32,108 nt of DNA from contig JAJFTS010000025.1 in assembly GCA_021372815.1 (NCBI GenBank), positions 1-32,108 on the forward strand, written 5' to 3'. The position numbers were made by a program, and so were the translations under genes. The notes beneath the pieces are model-generated. The model was not told the DNA's origin, ran no database searches, and saw nothing but the letters and a program-made list of their open reading frames with translations. This document shows, piece after piece, positions 21,789-31,029 of this stretch (position 1 is its first letter; each line of letters begins with the position of its first letter). This DNA comes from Deltaproteobacteria bacterium (lineage in GTDB: Bacteria > Desulfobacterota > Syntrophia > Syntrophales > Smithellaceae).

Positions 21789-21855
21789 CTTTAACAGTAA
21801 TTTGCTGAAGATTTAAATGGTAAATCAGCTTAACTTTTTTGCTCATTAAATCCAG

Positions 21856-21892
21856 AGTCCCCTTCGAATCTCTATTCGAAGGGGACTTTTTC
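21856..21892 (+). terminator. Intrinsic terminator of the acetate transporter gene
   Basis: AGTCCCCTTCGAAT and ATTCGAAGGGGACT form a 14-bp perfect stem with loop CTCT, followed by TTTTTCT. It lies 68 bases after the satP stop. Confidence 0.92.
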
Positions 21893-22038
21893 TCAGAATT
21901 TTAAAAATTCAAATATCCGGACAAAGCGACATATGGCAGCTAATGGATTTCATTCTTCAATGAATAGATCCAAATAGAATTTTTATAGAATAATTTTCAA
22001 AATATGGTAACAAGGAGAAAAAAGTTTATTTTTTCCCT

Positions 22039-22983
22039 ATGAAGTACTTTATTAATTCTACAGCAGATTATCATCAGCATGACCTGACTTCGCTGGGATG
22101 GGAACTCACCGTCTGTAATTCTCTGGAGCCGCTCAACAGCCCCTGCCGCAAGATACTTTCATCACCGGGTTCGTTCGGCGTTCATCTTTATAATTTTCTG
22201 AAAACAATAGTTCCTTTTAATGACGTCCACTCTATCCTGGAAATCGGCGGCGGCATGGGCTATCTGATGTGCGATTTTCTGAATTTAAATCCACAATTGA
22301 AGTCCAAAATGATCGATATCTCTCCTTACCTTCTGAACAAGCAAAAAGAAACCTTACAATCCTTTGATGTTGCTTTTGAACTCGCCGACATATTGACGGT
22401 TCCCTTAAAATCCCTCGCCGTTTTTGATTTGGTTATAATGAATGAAAACCTGGGCGATCTGCCGACATGGGTCGCCGGTCCAGAAAAAGAAAGTGACACC
22501 GCGCCGGGAAACGAACATATGACCGGGAAGCTGAAATATTTCAATACAAAATATAATTTGCCGCTGGGTTTGAGTGAAAACGAACATATCAATATCGGCG
22601 CCATAGAAACAGTGGAAAAACTTTGTCTTGCCGGAATCAAGTACATTTATTTAAGCGAGCATAGCTGTGAAGCTGTTGTTCCCGAATACATTAAACCTTT
22701 TATATCGCTCGTTCCTTCCGGTTCTCCGGAGATGATTTCTCTCAAAGGCCACAAAGAATTCACTGTTAAATTTTCTTACTTGCAGAAAATAGCCAAAGTG
22801 TTAAAGTACAACACGTGGCGCGGACCATTTGCCGATTTTCTCCCTTTAAATTTCAGCGACAAGGTAAAAACAGCACTGAGGCTCAAAACACCCTTTACTG
22901 ACGAGCAGGAAATTATCCGGCAGTTTGTTTACGACCTTTTCAAGTACGAATATTTAGTTTTGACTAAAGGAGATAAAAAATGA
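22039..22983 (+). CDS. Class I SAM-dependent methyltransferase-like protein
   Basis: This 314-residue protein has a Rossmann SAM-binding motif ILEIGGGMGYL (about residues 66-76), an acidic second-strand motif MIDISPYLL (about 91-99), and MNENLGDLPTW (about 134-144). The last resembles the NE..DxLP motif of the MidA/NDUFAF7 protein methyltransferases. A protein or small-molecule methyltransferase is likely; the substrate is unknown. ATG 22039 has an AAGGAG about 20 bases upstream, further than usual, but no nearer start is available. The stop overlaps the start of the DUF2845 gene (ATGA), so they form an operon. Confidence 0.6.
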   Translation: MKYFINSTADYHQHDLTSLGWELTVCNSLEPLNSPCRKILSSPGSFGVHLYNFLKTIVPFNDVHSILEIGGGMGYLMCDFLNLNPQLKSKMIDISPYLLNKQKETLQSFDVAFELADILTVPLKSLAVFDLVIMNENLGDLPTWVAGPEKESDTAPGNEHMTGKLKYFNTKYNLPLGLSENEHINIGAIETVEKLCLAGIKYIYLSEHSCEAVVPEYIKPFISLVPSGSPEMISLKGHKEFTVKFSYLQKIAKVLKYNTWRGPFADFLPLNFSDKVKTALRLKTPFTDEQEIIRQFVYDLFKYEYLVLTKGDKK

Positions 22984-23318
22984 AATCAAACATGACGATT
23001 ATTTTTCTGGCATCCATTTTCTTTTTATCTTTTACGGCAGGAGAAGCTTCGGCTTTCCGTTGCGGCAACGGTCTGGTCGGCACCGGCGATACTAAAGCGC
23101 AAGTGCTTAACACCTGCGGCAAACCGACATCACAGGAAAAAAGATGCAAACAGAGTTGGACGACAAAGAAACAAAAATGCGATAAAAAAGTTGAGGTCTG
23201 GTATTACAATTGCGGCGACAACGATTTTATTTACGCCCTTACTTTCGAAAATAATACCTTAACCGGCGAAAACACCGAAGGCCGCGGCAGCGGCAGATCG
23301 GGCTGCATGGGAAAATAA
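22980..23318 (+). CDS. Secreted DUF2845-family protein
   Basis: This 112-residue protein has a signal peptide (about residues 1-25, ending ASA) and the DUF2845 pattern FRCGNGLVGTGDTKAQVLNTCGKPT, then WYYNCGDNDFIYALTFENNTL. Six cysteines in the mature part suggest disulfides in the periplasm. Function of the family is unknown. Translation is coupled to the methyltransferase gene by a four-base overlap. Confidence 0.8.
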   Translation: MKSNMTIIFLASIFFLSFTAGEASAFRCGNGLVGTGDTKAQVLNTCGKPTSQEKRCKQSWTTKKQKCDKKVEVWYYNCGDNDFIYALTFENNTLTGENTEGRGSGRSGCMGK

Positions 23319-23415
23319 TTTATTTCCGGTTCGATAACTGAAAATAATAATCATTAAGGTTCCCGGAAATTGTCTGATCAATGTAATGAAAAGGTTGATA
23401 ACCAGGGAGGTAAAA

Positions 23416-24015
23416 ATGCATAAATATAAATTAATCATTTTTGCTTCTCTGGCAGCATTGATGTTTGACGGAATTAACGCCAATTATTCATTGGCAACAG
23501 ACCTGACATCTTTATGTTCAGCAGGAGACAGCATTCTTTCCGCTTGGGAGAAAATGCTGTCCAAGGGATATCTTGAGGTATCACAGGACAAGAGAGGGGG
23601 CTGGAAAGCAACAAAGCATCTGTGGGTTCCCGGATCGGGCAGCTTCGATATCAGCAAGTCGGATTCCATTGAGTCGCCCTATGTTTTAATTATTAAATTC
23701 AAAACAAAGCATTGCGGCAGTAATTTTTTCAGCCCAAATGCAAATGGTCCTTATTATCAAGTTTTTGACAGGAAATGCGGATTTGTCAGCGTTGAAGAGG
23801 CGTTAACCAATTGTCAGGATAATGATTTCGTTGATTATAATAATCAACCTCATGCGGGAAACATATACGATATAATGGTAAATTATTTATATCAAAATGG
23901 ATCATGGATCATAAGTCAGGGAAATGATAATTTTATGATATTTTTTAGCGACGGTTTAAAAAATAATCTGAACCGTGAATATTTTAGGGATCTGCTTACT
24001 ATCAAGGCTAAATAG
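23416..24015 (+). CDS. Secreted hypothetical protein
   Basis: This 199-residue protein has an N-terminal signal peptide (KYKLIIFASLAALMF...). The mature part is rich in Asn, Ser and aromatic residues, with four cysteines after the signal (LCSAG, KHCGS, RKCGF, TNCQD). No family was recognised. ATG 23416 was chosen for GGGAGGT directly before it; ATG 23386 lacks one. It lies 97 bases after the DUF2845 gene in the same direction and is AT-richer than the metabolic genes nearby. Confidence 0.6.
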   Translation: MHKYKLIIFASLAALMFDGINANYSLATDLTSLCSAGDSILSAWEKMLSKGYLEVSQDKRGGWKATKHLWVPGSGSFDISKSDSIESPYVLIIKFKTKHCGSNFFSPNANGPYYQVFDRKCGFVSVEEALTNCQDNDFVDYNNQPHAGNIYDIMVNYLYQNGSWIISQGNDNFMIFFSDGLKNNLNREYFRDLLTIKAK

Positions 24016-24111
24016 AATTTTTAATAAAGGCGAACACGCCTTACCGCAGCTTATCGCGTATTTCCGTCAGCAATAAAATCCGTCTCATTTTTTTTGTTTT
24101 CGACAATCCGT

Positions 24112-24813
24112 CTATTTGCCGTCCTTTATCAGCATCGTCGCCGGATCAAGCAGCAAATCGTTTTTCGCGGAGTCGTCAGCTTTGCCCTTGAGGGATTTTA
24201 TATAAACCTCATCGCCTTTGGTTGCCAACTGAACCATCACATCGAACAAATCGGCGATATGCAGGAAAGACAGAGGAAGGCCGTTTTCCTGCGGCGGCTC
24301 ATGTCGGTGCGTGTGCACCGTAAACCACATGCGCATGGCATATTTCCGGGTCAGTTCCTTTAACTGAACAAGCTGGCCGCGTCCCGCGTCATCGAATCTG
24401 AAACCGTCAATGATTATGGTGTGCGGCTTGAAAATATTCTGCTGCATCAAATCATTCAAACGTTCTTCCAGCTTCGGCGCGCTGAAACCCTCCACCTTGA
24501 AGGTCATGATAAAACGATACGGCTGGATTTTATCCCAGTAATCATTGATTCCTGTAATTCCGAATTTTTCGGCGATGTCGTGAAACAATTCCTGATACCA
24601 CAGATCAACCTTGCTTACCGCGTCATTGAGGCTGACATGCAGGACGGAATTTTCCCTCAGCATCATATTTAAAGCCAGTTGAACAAGCAGGGCGGTTTTT
24701 CCAACGCCTGCGTAAGCAAGCACAGCGCCGAAACCTCCGGCGGGTAAAATATCATCATTGTCATAACCAAGATTGACGAGCGGATTACGGTAAATCATTT
24801 CTTTTTTTATCAT
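24112..24813 (-). CDS. RecA-fold ATPase of unknown role
   Basis: This 233-residue protein has Walker A AYAGVGKTA (about residues 33-41) and Walker B TIIIDGF (about 132-138), with the strand order of RecA/KaiC/DnaB-type ATPases. A WFTVHTHRHEPP segment after Walker B could be the sensor strand. There is no DNA-binding domain or membrane segment. It may be a small KaiC-like or helicase-core regulator; no partner is evident except the EF-G gene 77 bases upstream on the same strand. ATG 24813 has AGGA about ten bases before it. Confidence 0.6.
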   Translation of the reverse strand: MIKKEMIYRNPLVNLGYDNDDILPAGGFGAVLAYAGVGKTALLVQLALNMMLRENSVLHVSLNDAVSKVDLWYQELFHDIAEKFGITGINDYWDKIQPYRFIMTFKVEGFSAPKLEERLNDLMQQNIFKPHTIIIDGFRFDDAGRGQLVQLKELTRKYAMRMWFTVHTHRHEPPQENGLPLSFLHIADLFDVMVQLATKGDEVYIKSLKGKADDSAKNDLLLDPATMLIKDGK

Positions 24814-24889
24814 GAGAATATCCTTATAAACTAAATAATTATCATTATTTCCCTTTTCAGGGCAGCACTGACTGTGAACATCATTTTAT

Positions 24890-26977
24890 TTACGCGGCTG
24901 ATTTCTTATTTTGAGCCACTTCCAAAGCTATTTTTTCCGCGATGGATTGCGGCACCTGCCGGTAAAGGGCAAATTCCATTGTGAACTGCGCCTTCCCCTG
25001 TGTGGCCGAACGAAGAATCGTGGAAAACCCGAACATCTCCGCCAGCGGAACCTGCGCTTCAATCACGCACATGACATCTTCATCCTGAGAACCGATAATC
25101 ATGCCGCGGCGCTGGTTCAAAAGCCCCATCACCGATCCCTGAAACTCCGCCGGGGTTTCTACAACAACTTTCATTATCGGTTCATGGATAACCGGCTTAG
25201 CCCGCAGGTAAGCTTCTTTGAAAGCGCCGCGCGCCGCCGCCTGAAAGGCCATATCCGAAGAATCTACCGCGTGCGATGCGCCGTCGTTAATAACAACCTT
25301 CACGCCGGTAACCGGAAACTCCAGTTTCGGCCCTTTGGCCATACTCTGTTTGAATCCTTTTTCGCAGGCGGCAATATATTGCGTGGGAATCGCGCCGCCG
25401 AATATTTTATTTTCAAAAACAAATTCGGCATCGCTGATCGGCTCCAGATAACCGGCAACACGTCCGAACTGACCGGCGCCGCCGGTTTGTTTCTTGTGCG
25501 TGTAATTGAAATCGGCGCGCTGGGTGATCGTTTCGCGGTAAGCGACTCGGGGATTGCCTGTTGTAACATCGGCGCCGTACTCACGACGCATTCTTTCCAC
25601 GTAAATATCCAGATGCAGTTCGCCCATGCCTTCGATAATCGTGTCGCCGGTTTCGTTATCGACAAAAGTCTTGAACGTCGGATCTTCCTTTGCAAATCTG
25701 TTCAGAGCTTTGGCCATCGCCAACTGCGATTTGTTGTCTTTGGGCACGATCGCGAGCGAAATAACCGGTTTGGGAACATACATCGAAATCATGGTTAAAT
25801 TTATCTCCGGAGAAGTGAAAGTATCTCCTGAAGAACATTCGATTCCGAATAAAGCGCCTATATAACCGGCCCGTAAATGCTCAACATCCTCCATCTGGTC
25901 GGCGTGCATGCGCACAACACGGCCCACTTTCACTTTTTTACCGTTGCGGATATTAACGATCGTCGAGCCTTTCGACAGTGTTCCCTGATAAACGCGAATA
26001 TAAGTTAACTGCCCGTACTGTCCGTCTTCCAGTTTAAAGACCAGCGCGACAATCGGCTTTTCGGTATCGTTGCTCAGCACGACTGTCTCTTCATTATGGT
26101 CCATATCAATCGCTACATTTTCTATTTCGGACGGACAGGGAAGAAGATAAGTTACCCCGTCAAGCATCGGCTGAACACCTTTATTCTTATAAGCCGACCC
26201 CATATAAACGGGAGTGATTTCCCTTTTCAGAGTTCCCTTGCGCAAAGCGACATAAATCAAATCGGAGCTGATTTCACGTTCCTCCAATATCGCTTCCGTC
26301 AATTCATCGGAGAACAGCGACGCGGCATCAATCAATTCTTCCCTTTTTGCCTTTGCTTCTTCCAGAAGATCGGCTGGAATTTCCGCCTCACGGACAATCT
26401 CGCCGTTATCGCCGTCAAAATAAATAGCCTTCATACCGACCAGATCTACTACACCCTCCACATCATTTTCGAGGCCGATAGGAATCTGCATCGCCACAGC
26501 ATTATGCCCAAGTTTTGTTCTTAACTGATTGATGACACGGAAGGGATTGGCTCCGCTGCGGTCGCATTTATTGATAAAAGCGATGCAGGGCACTTTGTAT
26601 CTTTTCATCTGTCGATCTACCGTAATGGACTGCGATTGTACTCCTCCAACAGCGCACAAGACCAAAATGGCTCCATCCAGAACACGCAACGAGCGTTCCA
26701 CCTCGATAGTAAAATCAACGTGACCCGGTGTGTCGATTATATTGACCTCATGGCCTTTCCATTCACAATAAGTCGCCGCCGAAGCGATGGTGATGCCGCG
26801 CTCCTTTTCCAGTTCCATGGAATCCATCGTGGCTCCCACGCCGTCCTTGCCCTTGACATCATGGATGGCATGAATTCTTTTTGTGTAATAAAGAATTCTT
26901 TCGGTTAATGTGGTTTTGCCGGAATCAATATGAGCGCTTATTCCGATATTGCGAATTTTTTGATCATCGATTTTCAT
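24890..26977 (-). CDS. fusA: Translation elongation factor G, mitochondrial/spirochaete-like type
   Basis: This 695-residue GTPase drives ribosomal translocation. G1 is AHIDSGKTT, followed by [29 protein letters not shown]3 is DTPGHVDF and G4 NKCD. The later EF-G domains are full length. HIDSGKTT with KGKDGVGA and MDSMELE is characteristic of the EF-G1 group shared by mitochondria, spirochaetes and some deltaproteobacteria, rather than HVDAGKTT of the str-operon enzyme. It stands alone, with no rpsL, rpsG or tuf, so the genome probably has another EF-G. AAGGAT lies before ATG 26977. Confidence 0.93.
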   Translation of the reverse strand: MKIDDQKIRNIGISAHIDSGKTTLTERILYYTKRIHAIHDVKGKDGVGATMDSMELEKERGITIASAATYCEWKGHEVNIIDTPGHVDFTIEVERSLRVLDGAILVLCAVGGVQSQSITVDRQMKRYKVPCIAFINKCDRSGANPFRVINQLRTKLGHNAVAMQIPIGLENDVEGVVDLVGMKAIYFDGDNGEIVREAEIPADLLEEAKAKREELIDAASLFSDELTEAILEEREISSDLIYVALRKGTLKREITPVYMGSAYKNKGVQPMLDGVTYLLPCPSEIENVAIDMDHNEETVVLSNDTEKPIVALVFKLEDGQYGQLTYIRVYQGTLSKGSTIVNIRNGKKVKVGRVVRMHADQMEDVEHLRAGYIGALFGIECSSGDTFTSPEINLTMISMYVPKPVISLAIVPKDNKSQLAMAKALNRFAKEDPTFKTFVDNETGDTIIEGMGELHLDIYVERMRREYGADVTTGNPRVAYRETITQRADFNYTHKKQTGGAGQFGRVAGYLEPISDAEFVFENKIFGGAIPTQYIAACEKGFKQSMAKGPKLEFPVTGVKVVINDGASHAVDSSDMAFQAAARGAFKEAYLRAKPVIHEPIMKVVVETPAEFQGSVMGLLNQRRGMIIGSQDEDVMCVIEAQVPLAEMFGFSTILRSATQGKAQFTMEFALYRQVPQSIAEKIALEVAQNKKSAA

Positions 26978-27054
26978 TATCCATTATCCTTTTTTAAAAC
27001 CCTTCTTTTCTAATTATACTTAATTTGTTTCTCATTATCCCATTTATTTTGCTG

Positions 27055-27235
27055 CAGGGATCGTTCCATCGAGCGGTGTCACTAATCCCACTCCGTTGCG
27101 GGGATAATTCCCAATAGCCTCTGACTATTGGATAATTCGGCTTACAAAATTTAGTTCACTACGCTCCTAAATTATGAGTCTCATTACGACTAGCGTCTTA
27201 AACTTCGCTACGCTTGTTTTCAGCGAGTCTCATTA
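27055..27235. repeat. Degenerate intergenic repeats with GAGTCTCATTA units
   Basis: Two imperfect direct units, each ending GAGTCTCATTA, occur in a row: AGTTCACTACGCTCC...GAGTCTCATTA (about 27153-27185) and ACTTCGCTACGCTTG...GAGTCTCATTA (about 27201-27235). Upstream is a CTCCGTTGCGGGG block with TTCGGCTTACAAAATTT, shared with 45-160. No coding capacity. The 467-base gap between fusA and the hydrolase gene is filled by these repeats and the small-RNA candidate. Confidence 0.45.
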
Positions 27236-27237
27236 AT

Positions 27238-27278
27238 AAAAAAACCCCACACTTGTTAGAATCTCTGCAAGATGGGGT
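27238..27278 (-). terminator. Terminator of the minus-strand small RNA
   Basis: On the minus strand ACCCCA (27278-27273), CTTG, a 12-base loop, CAAG and TGGGGT (27249-27244) form a stem with a small asymmetric bulge, followed by TTTTTTT (27244-27238). It is oriented for minus-strand transcription. Confidence 0.65.
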
Positions 27279-27306
27279 ATCCACCGTAAACGAGCTTATT
27301 TGTGAG
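27238..27306 (-). ncRNA. Candidate ~70-nt small RNA
   Basis: On the minus strand a full sigma-70 promoter (27341-27313) is followed by about 70 bases without an open frame, ending in a terminator hairpin with seven T. The RNA would start near GCCTCACAAATAAGC and contain GTTTACGGTGGATACC before the hairpin. It matches no RNA family I can recognise. It could alternatively be an attenuated leader of fusA, whose start lies 260 bases further on. Confidence 0.45.
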
Positions 27307-27312
27307 GCTGGC

Positions 27313-27341
27313 TTAATACATTTTGCGTCGCAATATGTCAA
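27313..27341 (-). promoter_or_regulatory. Promoter of the minus-strand small RNA
   Basis: TTGACA (27341-27336), exactly 17 bases, TATTAA (27318-27313) on the minus strand. It is one of the best promoter matches in the window, and the adjacent protein gene points the other way. Confidence 0.62.
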
Positions 27342-27444
27342 GTTATTCTTTTTAAACAAAAAACTTTAAGAAAACTTGTCTCTTAAAGTTAAACGTGATA
27401 ATCATCATTCAACCTTAATTAGTTGAATTACAAAGGAGTTTATA

Positions 27445-28413
27445 ATGCCTGAAGAAATCATGCCCCGCCTCTACCGGATTATCATACCGTTGCCGAACAG
27501 CCCGCTGAAAGATCTTAATTCGTATGTAATTAAATCGGATGACCGGAATCTGATTATCGATACCGGGTTCAACCGTAGTGTCTGTTTTGAGGCCATGGAT
27601 AAAGGCCTGCGTGATCTGGATATCGATTTGACCAAGACGGATTTCATGCTCACCCACATGCACTCCGATCACACAGGGCTGGTTTCCAGATTTTTCACCG
27701 ATACAAGCAAAGTTTATATCAGCAGAATTGACTCTATGGTATTTAACGAAAACATCGATTGGCAGGCTATGCTGGACTATGCGTTAAGCAGCGGTTTTCA
27801 ACTGGAAGAACTTGTTAAGGCGATGGAAAGCCATCCGGGGTTCAAGTACAGTCCGAAAAAAATCCCGGAATTTACTCTCCTTGACGACGGCAACATTATT
27901 CACATCGGCGACTATAAACTTAAATGTCTTTTGACGCCCGGACATACCGAAGGACATATGTGTCTTTATGAAGAGGAAAAACAAATTCTTTTTTCCGGAG
28001 ACCACGTCCTCTTCGACATTACGCCACATATCGAGTCCTGGTCTTATGAAGTGAATTCTCTCAAAAATTATATGGAAAGTCTGAATAGAACCAGAAACCT
28101 TCCCGTTAAACTGGCCCTGCCCGGACACCGCAATTTCTTTACCGACCTTAAAGGAAGAATAGACGAGTTGAAAGAACATCACGAAACAAGAGCTAATGAA
28201 GTACTTGAGGTATTGGGGAATAATACAATGAGCGCATACGATATTGCCGCAGGAATGACCTGGGATATCGATTGCGAAAACTGGGAGCAATTTCCCACTG
28301 CCCAGAAATGGTTTGCTGTCGGCGAAGCTATTGCGCATTTACGTTATCTGGAAAGCGAAGGACGAATCAAAAGGAACACCGGGCATAAAATCGTGACTTT
28401 CTCGGCGCCTTGA
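27445..28413 (+). CDS. Metallo-beta-lactamase-fold hydrolase
   Basis: This 322-residue protein has the metal-binding motif THMHSDHTG (His71, His73, Asp75, His76), then TPGHTEGHM, FSGDHVLF and LPGHRNFF, giving a complete two-metal site. The last ~90 residues form a helical, winged-helix-like tail (LEVLGNNTMSAYDIAAGM ... EAIAHLRYLESEGRIKR), as in the glyoxalase II-like hydrolases carrying a C-terminal domain. Substrate unknown: a thioester or similar ester is plausible. AAGGAG precedes ATG 27445. It is monocistronic by spacing. Confidence 0.82.
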   Translation: MPEEIMPRLYRIIIPLPNSPLKDLNSYVIKSDDRNLIIDTGFNRSVCFEAMDKGLRDLDIDLTKTDFMLTHMHSDHTGLVSRFFTDTSKVYISRIDSMVFNENIDWQAMLDYALSSGFQLEELVKAMESHPGFKYSPKKIPEFTLLDDGNIIHIGDYKLKCLLTPGHTEGHMCLYEEEKQILFSGDHVLFDITPHIESWSYEVNSLKNYMESLNRTRNLPVKLALPGHRNFFTDLKGRIDELKEHHETRANEVLEVLGNNTMSAYDIAAGMTWDIDCENWEQFPTAQKWFAVGEAIAHLRYLESEGRIKRNTGHKIVTFSAP

Positions 28414-28505
28414 GGATTATTTAATAATCGGCTTTCTCTTTTGAAGTTTATCTGTTTTTTGTTCCTTAGATCAGCGCTCGTTCTTTTCTTTTATTTTTAG
28501 AACGA

Positions 28506-28895
28506 TCAGACTTCTCCCAGGATTTTCATAATCATTTTTATCAATTTTTTTGTCGTAATCGGTTTGGGGAGGATATAGTTATTTCCGATTTGATTTTTTT
28601 CTTCGTCATCACCGATATCATCATTTGTAGCCAGTGCCGTAACATAAAGAATTGGAATATTTGCCGTAGCGTCATTTTCCTTCAAAGCAGCCGCAACATC
28701 CTCGCCTGGCATATCCGGCATGAACAGATCAAGCAGAATGATATCCGGTTTTTCTTCTTTGGCCAGTTTTATTCCCTCCTTGCCGTTTGTCGCAATAATT
28801 ACATCAAACAACCCGGAATGCATAAGATTCTTTTTGACGAAGTAACAAAAATCAGCTTCATCATCTATAGTTAAAACCCTAATATTATCTGCCAT
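28506..28895 (-). CDS. Single-domain response regulator (CheY-like)
   Basis: This 129-residue receiver domain has no output domain. The acidic pocket is Asp11-Asp12, the phospho-acceptor Asp56 lies in ILLDLFMPD, the switch Thr is in YVTALAT and the conserved Lys in LPKPITTKK. GEDVAAALKEN resembles the second receiver at 31030-31401, so they are probably related. No kinase is adjacent. AAGGAGG precedes ATG 28895. Confidence 0.88.
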   Translation of the reverse strand: MADNIRVLTIDDEADFCYFVKKNLMHSGLFDVIIATNGKEGIKLAKEEKPDIILLDLFMPDMPGEDVAAALKENDATANIPILYVTALATNDDIGDDEEKNQIGNNYILPKPITTKKLIKMIMKILGEV

Positions 28896-28966
28896 ATTGT
28901 ACCTCCTTAGTATCCGTCATTTCGCCGGTGGGCAGAAGGATGCTGTCGCATAGAATAAAACCGGAA

Positions 28967-29896
28967 TCAGATGTGTTTATCCATCCACGCGATCACGTCG
29001 CTGAAGACTTCTTCACGGTTAATTTCATTGAGTGATTCGTGACGGCCATCTTTATAAAATTTAAGAGTCACATCGTTGATGCCAATGCTTTTTAATGAAT
29101 TATAAACCTGAGTCACACCTTTTGTATTTGCACCAACGGGGTCTTTCGCGCCGGAGAAAAGATAGATGGGCAGGTTCTTCGGAATTTTCATAATATTTTC
29201 TTTTTTGTTGATGTACGCAAGTCTCCCCAGCATGTCGCAGAAAAAACCAGCCGTAAAAACAGCGCCGCACCAGGGATCGTTGATATACTTATCCACCTCG
29301 GCGTTATCACGTGAGAGCCAGTCGTAATCGGTGCGGTTCGGTTTGAAAGCGTTGTTGAAAGCGCCGAAGGAGAGCTTGTTCATTATCTCGCTTTTTGCTC
29401 TTTTCCCGTGAAGCTTCGCGTCCATTTTCGCTATCAAAAGACCCACTTTGCCGATAGCGCCCGGATCACCACCGGTACCTGAAAGAACAAGACCGGAAAG
29501 TTCATTGGCGTAAAGCATCGAATAGTGCCGGGAGAGGAATGAGCCCATACTGTGACCGAAGAGAAAAAACGGTTTATTCGCATTTTCCTTTTTGATGATA
29601 CCGGTTAAGGTATACATGTCGTTTACGACTTTTTTCCAGCCGTTTTCATCGGCGAAATAACCGACATTTTCCAGAGATCCGGCGGTCTTGCCGTGCCCCC
29701 GATGATCGTTCGCATATACGATATATCCCGCTTTTGTCAATGCAGCGGCAAAGCGTTCATAACGCGCGGCATGTTCCGCCATTCCATGGGCTATCTGAAC
29801 GGCACTCTTGACCGCAGATGCGTCATCCGGCATCCATTTATAAGTAAATATCTGAATTCCATCCGACGCTTTGAAAGTAAAGGTATCGATCTTCAT
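28967..29896 (-). CDS. Alpha/beta hydrolase, monoacylglycerol lipase / lysophospholipase type
   Basis: This 309-residue serine hydrolase shows the nucleophile elbow FGHSMGSF (Ser about 117), an N-terminal IAHGMAEHAARY oxyanion region typical of the serine aminopeptidase S33/monoacylglycerol lipase group, the acid in LFSGAKDPVG and the His in KDGRHESLNE. There is no signal peptide. It probably hydrolyses acylglycerols or lysophospholipids. GGGAG precedes ATG 29896. It is followed by a response regulator and preceded by another esterase in the same direction. Confidence 0.83.
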   Translation of the reverse strand: MKIDTFTFKASDGIQIFTYKWMPDDASAVKSAVQIAHGMAEHAARYERFAAALTKAGYIVYANDHRGHGKTAGSLENVGYFADENGWKKVVNDMYTLTGIIKKENANKPFFLFGHSMGSFLSRHYSMLYANELSGLVLSGTGGDPGAIGKVGLLIAKMDAKLHGKRAKSEIMNKLSFGAFNNAFKPNRTDYDWLSRDNAEVDKYINDPWCGAVFTAGFFCDMLGRLAYINKKENIMKIPKNLPIYLFSGAKDPVGANTKGVTQVYNSLKSIGINDVTLKFYKDGRHESLNEINREEVFSDVIAWMDKHI

Positions 29897-29993
29897 CTCA
29901 ATCTCCCTTTGTTTATCTGATTGAAACTCTTTTTAATCCTGAAACTTACTGTTCTTAATGCTTTTATGGAAATAACAAAATTTAAAACTATCT

Positions 29994-30893
29994 TTAATCT
30001 TTATCAATATTTTTTTTGATAAAGTCAGCGATTTCTTCAGTGGCTCTCCTGGCTTCGGGAATTCGCACAACTGTGTGAAAAACATGGAAGAGATCTTCCC
30101 ATTCCTTAAACTGGCAATCAACGCCCGCCCGTTTGAGGGCATCGGCTATGCGCCGGGAATCGCTGAGCAACATTTCGCACGTCCCCGCATGAATCAACAC
30201 CGGCGGAAGACCGCTCAAATCCGCATACAATGGAGAAATAAGCGGCGCACATACATCGGCATTGTTGGCGTAAAGTTCAGACATATAATAAAGACCGGAC
30301 AAAGTTATCATGGGATCAATATCGGCTTTTGTGGCAATCGTTTCTCCGGTAATGGCCAGATCAACCCATGGCGAGATGGCAAAAGCCGCAGCAGGAAGCG
30401 GGTCTCCACTATCTTTCAGCGCAATCAACGTCGCGAAGGTCAACCCTCCTCCGGCTGAATCTCCACCCATAACGATGGATTTCGCCGGCACACCCTGATG
30501 CAAAAGCCAGCAATAAGCGTTAACCGCGTCCTGCACTGCGGCGGGATGCGGATCTTCCGGCGCCAGACGGTAATCCACGGATAAAACTCTCATCTGAGAT
30601 AAATGACTTAATACTCCGGTAAAACCCGTGTATGCTTGAGGAGAGCCGAGCGCATATCCCCCGCCATGGAGATAAAAAATTGTTGCCTGACGATTGTTTT
30701 CAGCAGCGTTTATCCACAAGGCCTCCGGTCCTCCGGCATTGACCTTTTCAATTTTACATCCCGCCGGCGGCTCGGAAAAGGCCATCATATCCGCCAATCC
30801 CTTACGACACAGATCTATAGGCAGTTCTCTGATATTCGGCAGTTTAAATTTAGCCATAAAGGCCATGACATTTTTCGCTTCCCGGCTAATCAT
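29994..30893 (-). CDS. Alpha/beta hydrolase of the hormone-sensitive lipase family
   Basis: This 299-residue esterase has the HSL-family oxyanion motif FYLHGGGYALGS (HGGG) and nucleophile motif GGDSAGGGL, with the catalytic His in LFHVFHTVV. These are the marks of bacterial family IV carboxylesterases. Short-chain acyl esters are typical substrates; the natural one is unknown. GAGGA lies before ATG 30893. It may be co-transcribed with the lipase-like gene downstream, 97 bases away. Confidence 0.85.
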   Translation of the reverse strand: MISREAKNVMAFMAKFKLPNIRELPIDLCRKGLADMMAFSEPPAGCKIEKVNAGGPEALWINAAENNRQATIFYLHGGGYALGSPQAYTGFTGVLSHLSQMRVLSVDYRLAPEDPHPAAVQDAVNAYCWLLHQGVPAKSIVMGGDSAGGGLTFATLIALKDSGDPLPAAAFAISPWVDLAITGETIATKADIDPMITLSGLYYMSELYANNADVCAPLISPLYADLSGLPPVLIHAGTCEMLLSDSRRIADALKRAGVDCQFKEWEDLFHVFHTVVRIPEARRATEEIADFIKKNIDKD

Positions 30894-31029
30894 TATTTTT
30901 CCTCGTTTCTATTGTCCCGGAATAATCATTTATTATGGCATTTCGGATTTTACCACAGTTTCTCAGGTTCAAAGTCTAATGCAGGTTCAGGATGGACTTC
31001 AAGAGGGAACATTTTAAATGCATAACGGC

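Noticed and set aside
24911-25798. 295-codon open frame on the plus strand
   Set aside because: It lies entirely antisense to the well-supported EF-G gene, has no recognisable domain and is explained by the codon pattern of the opposite strand.
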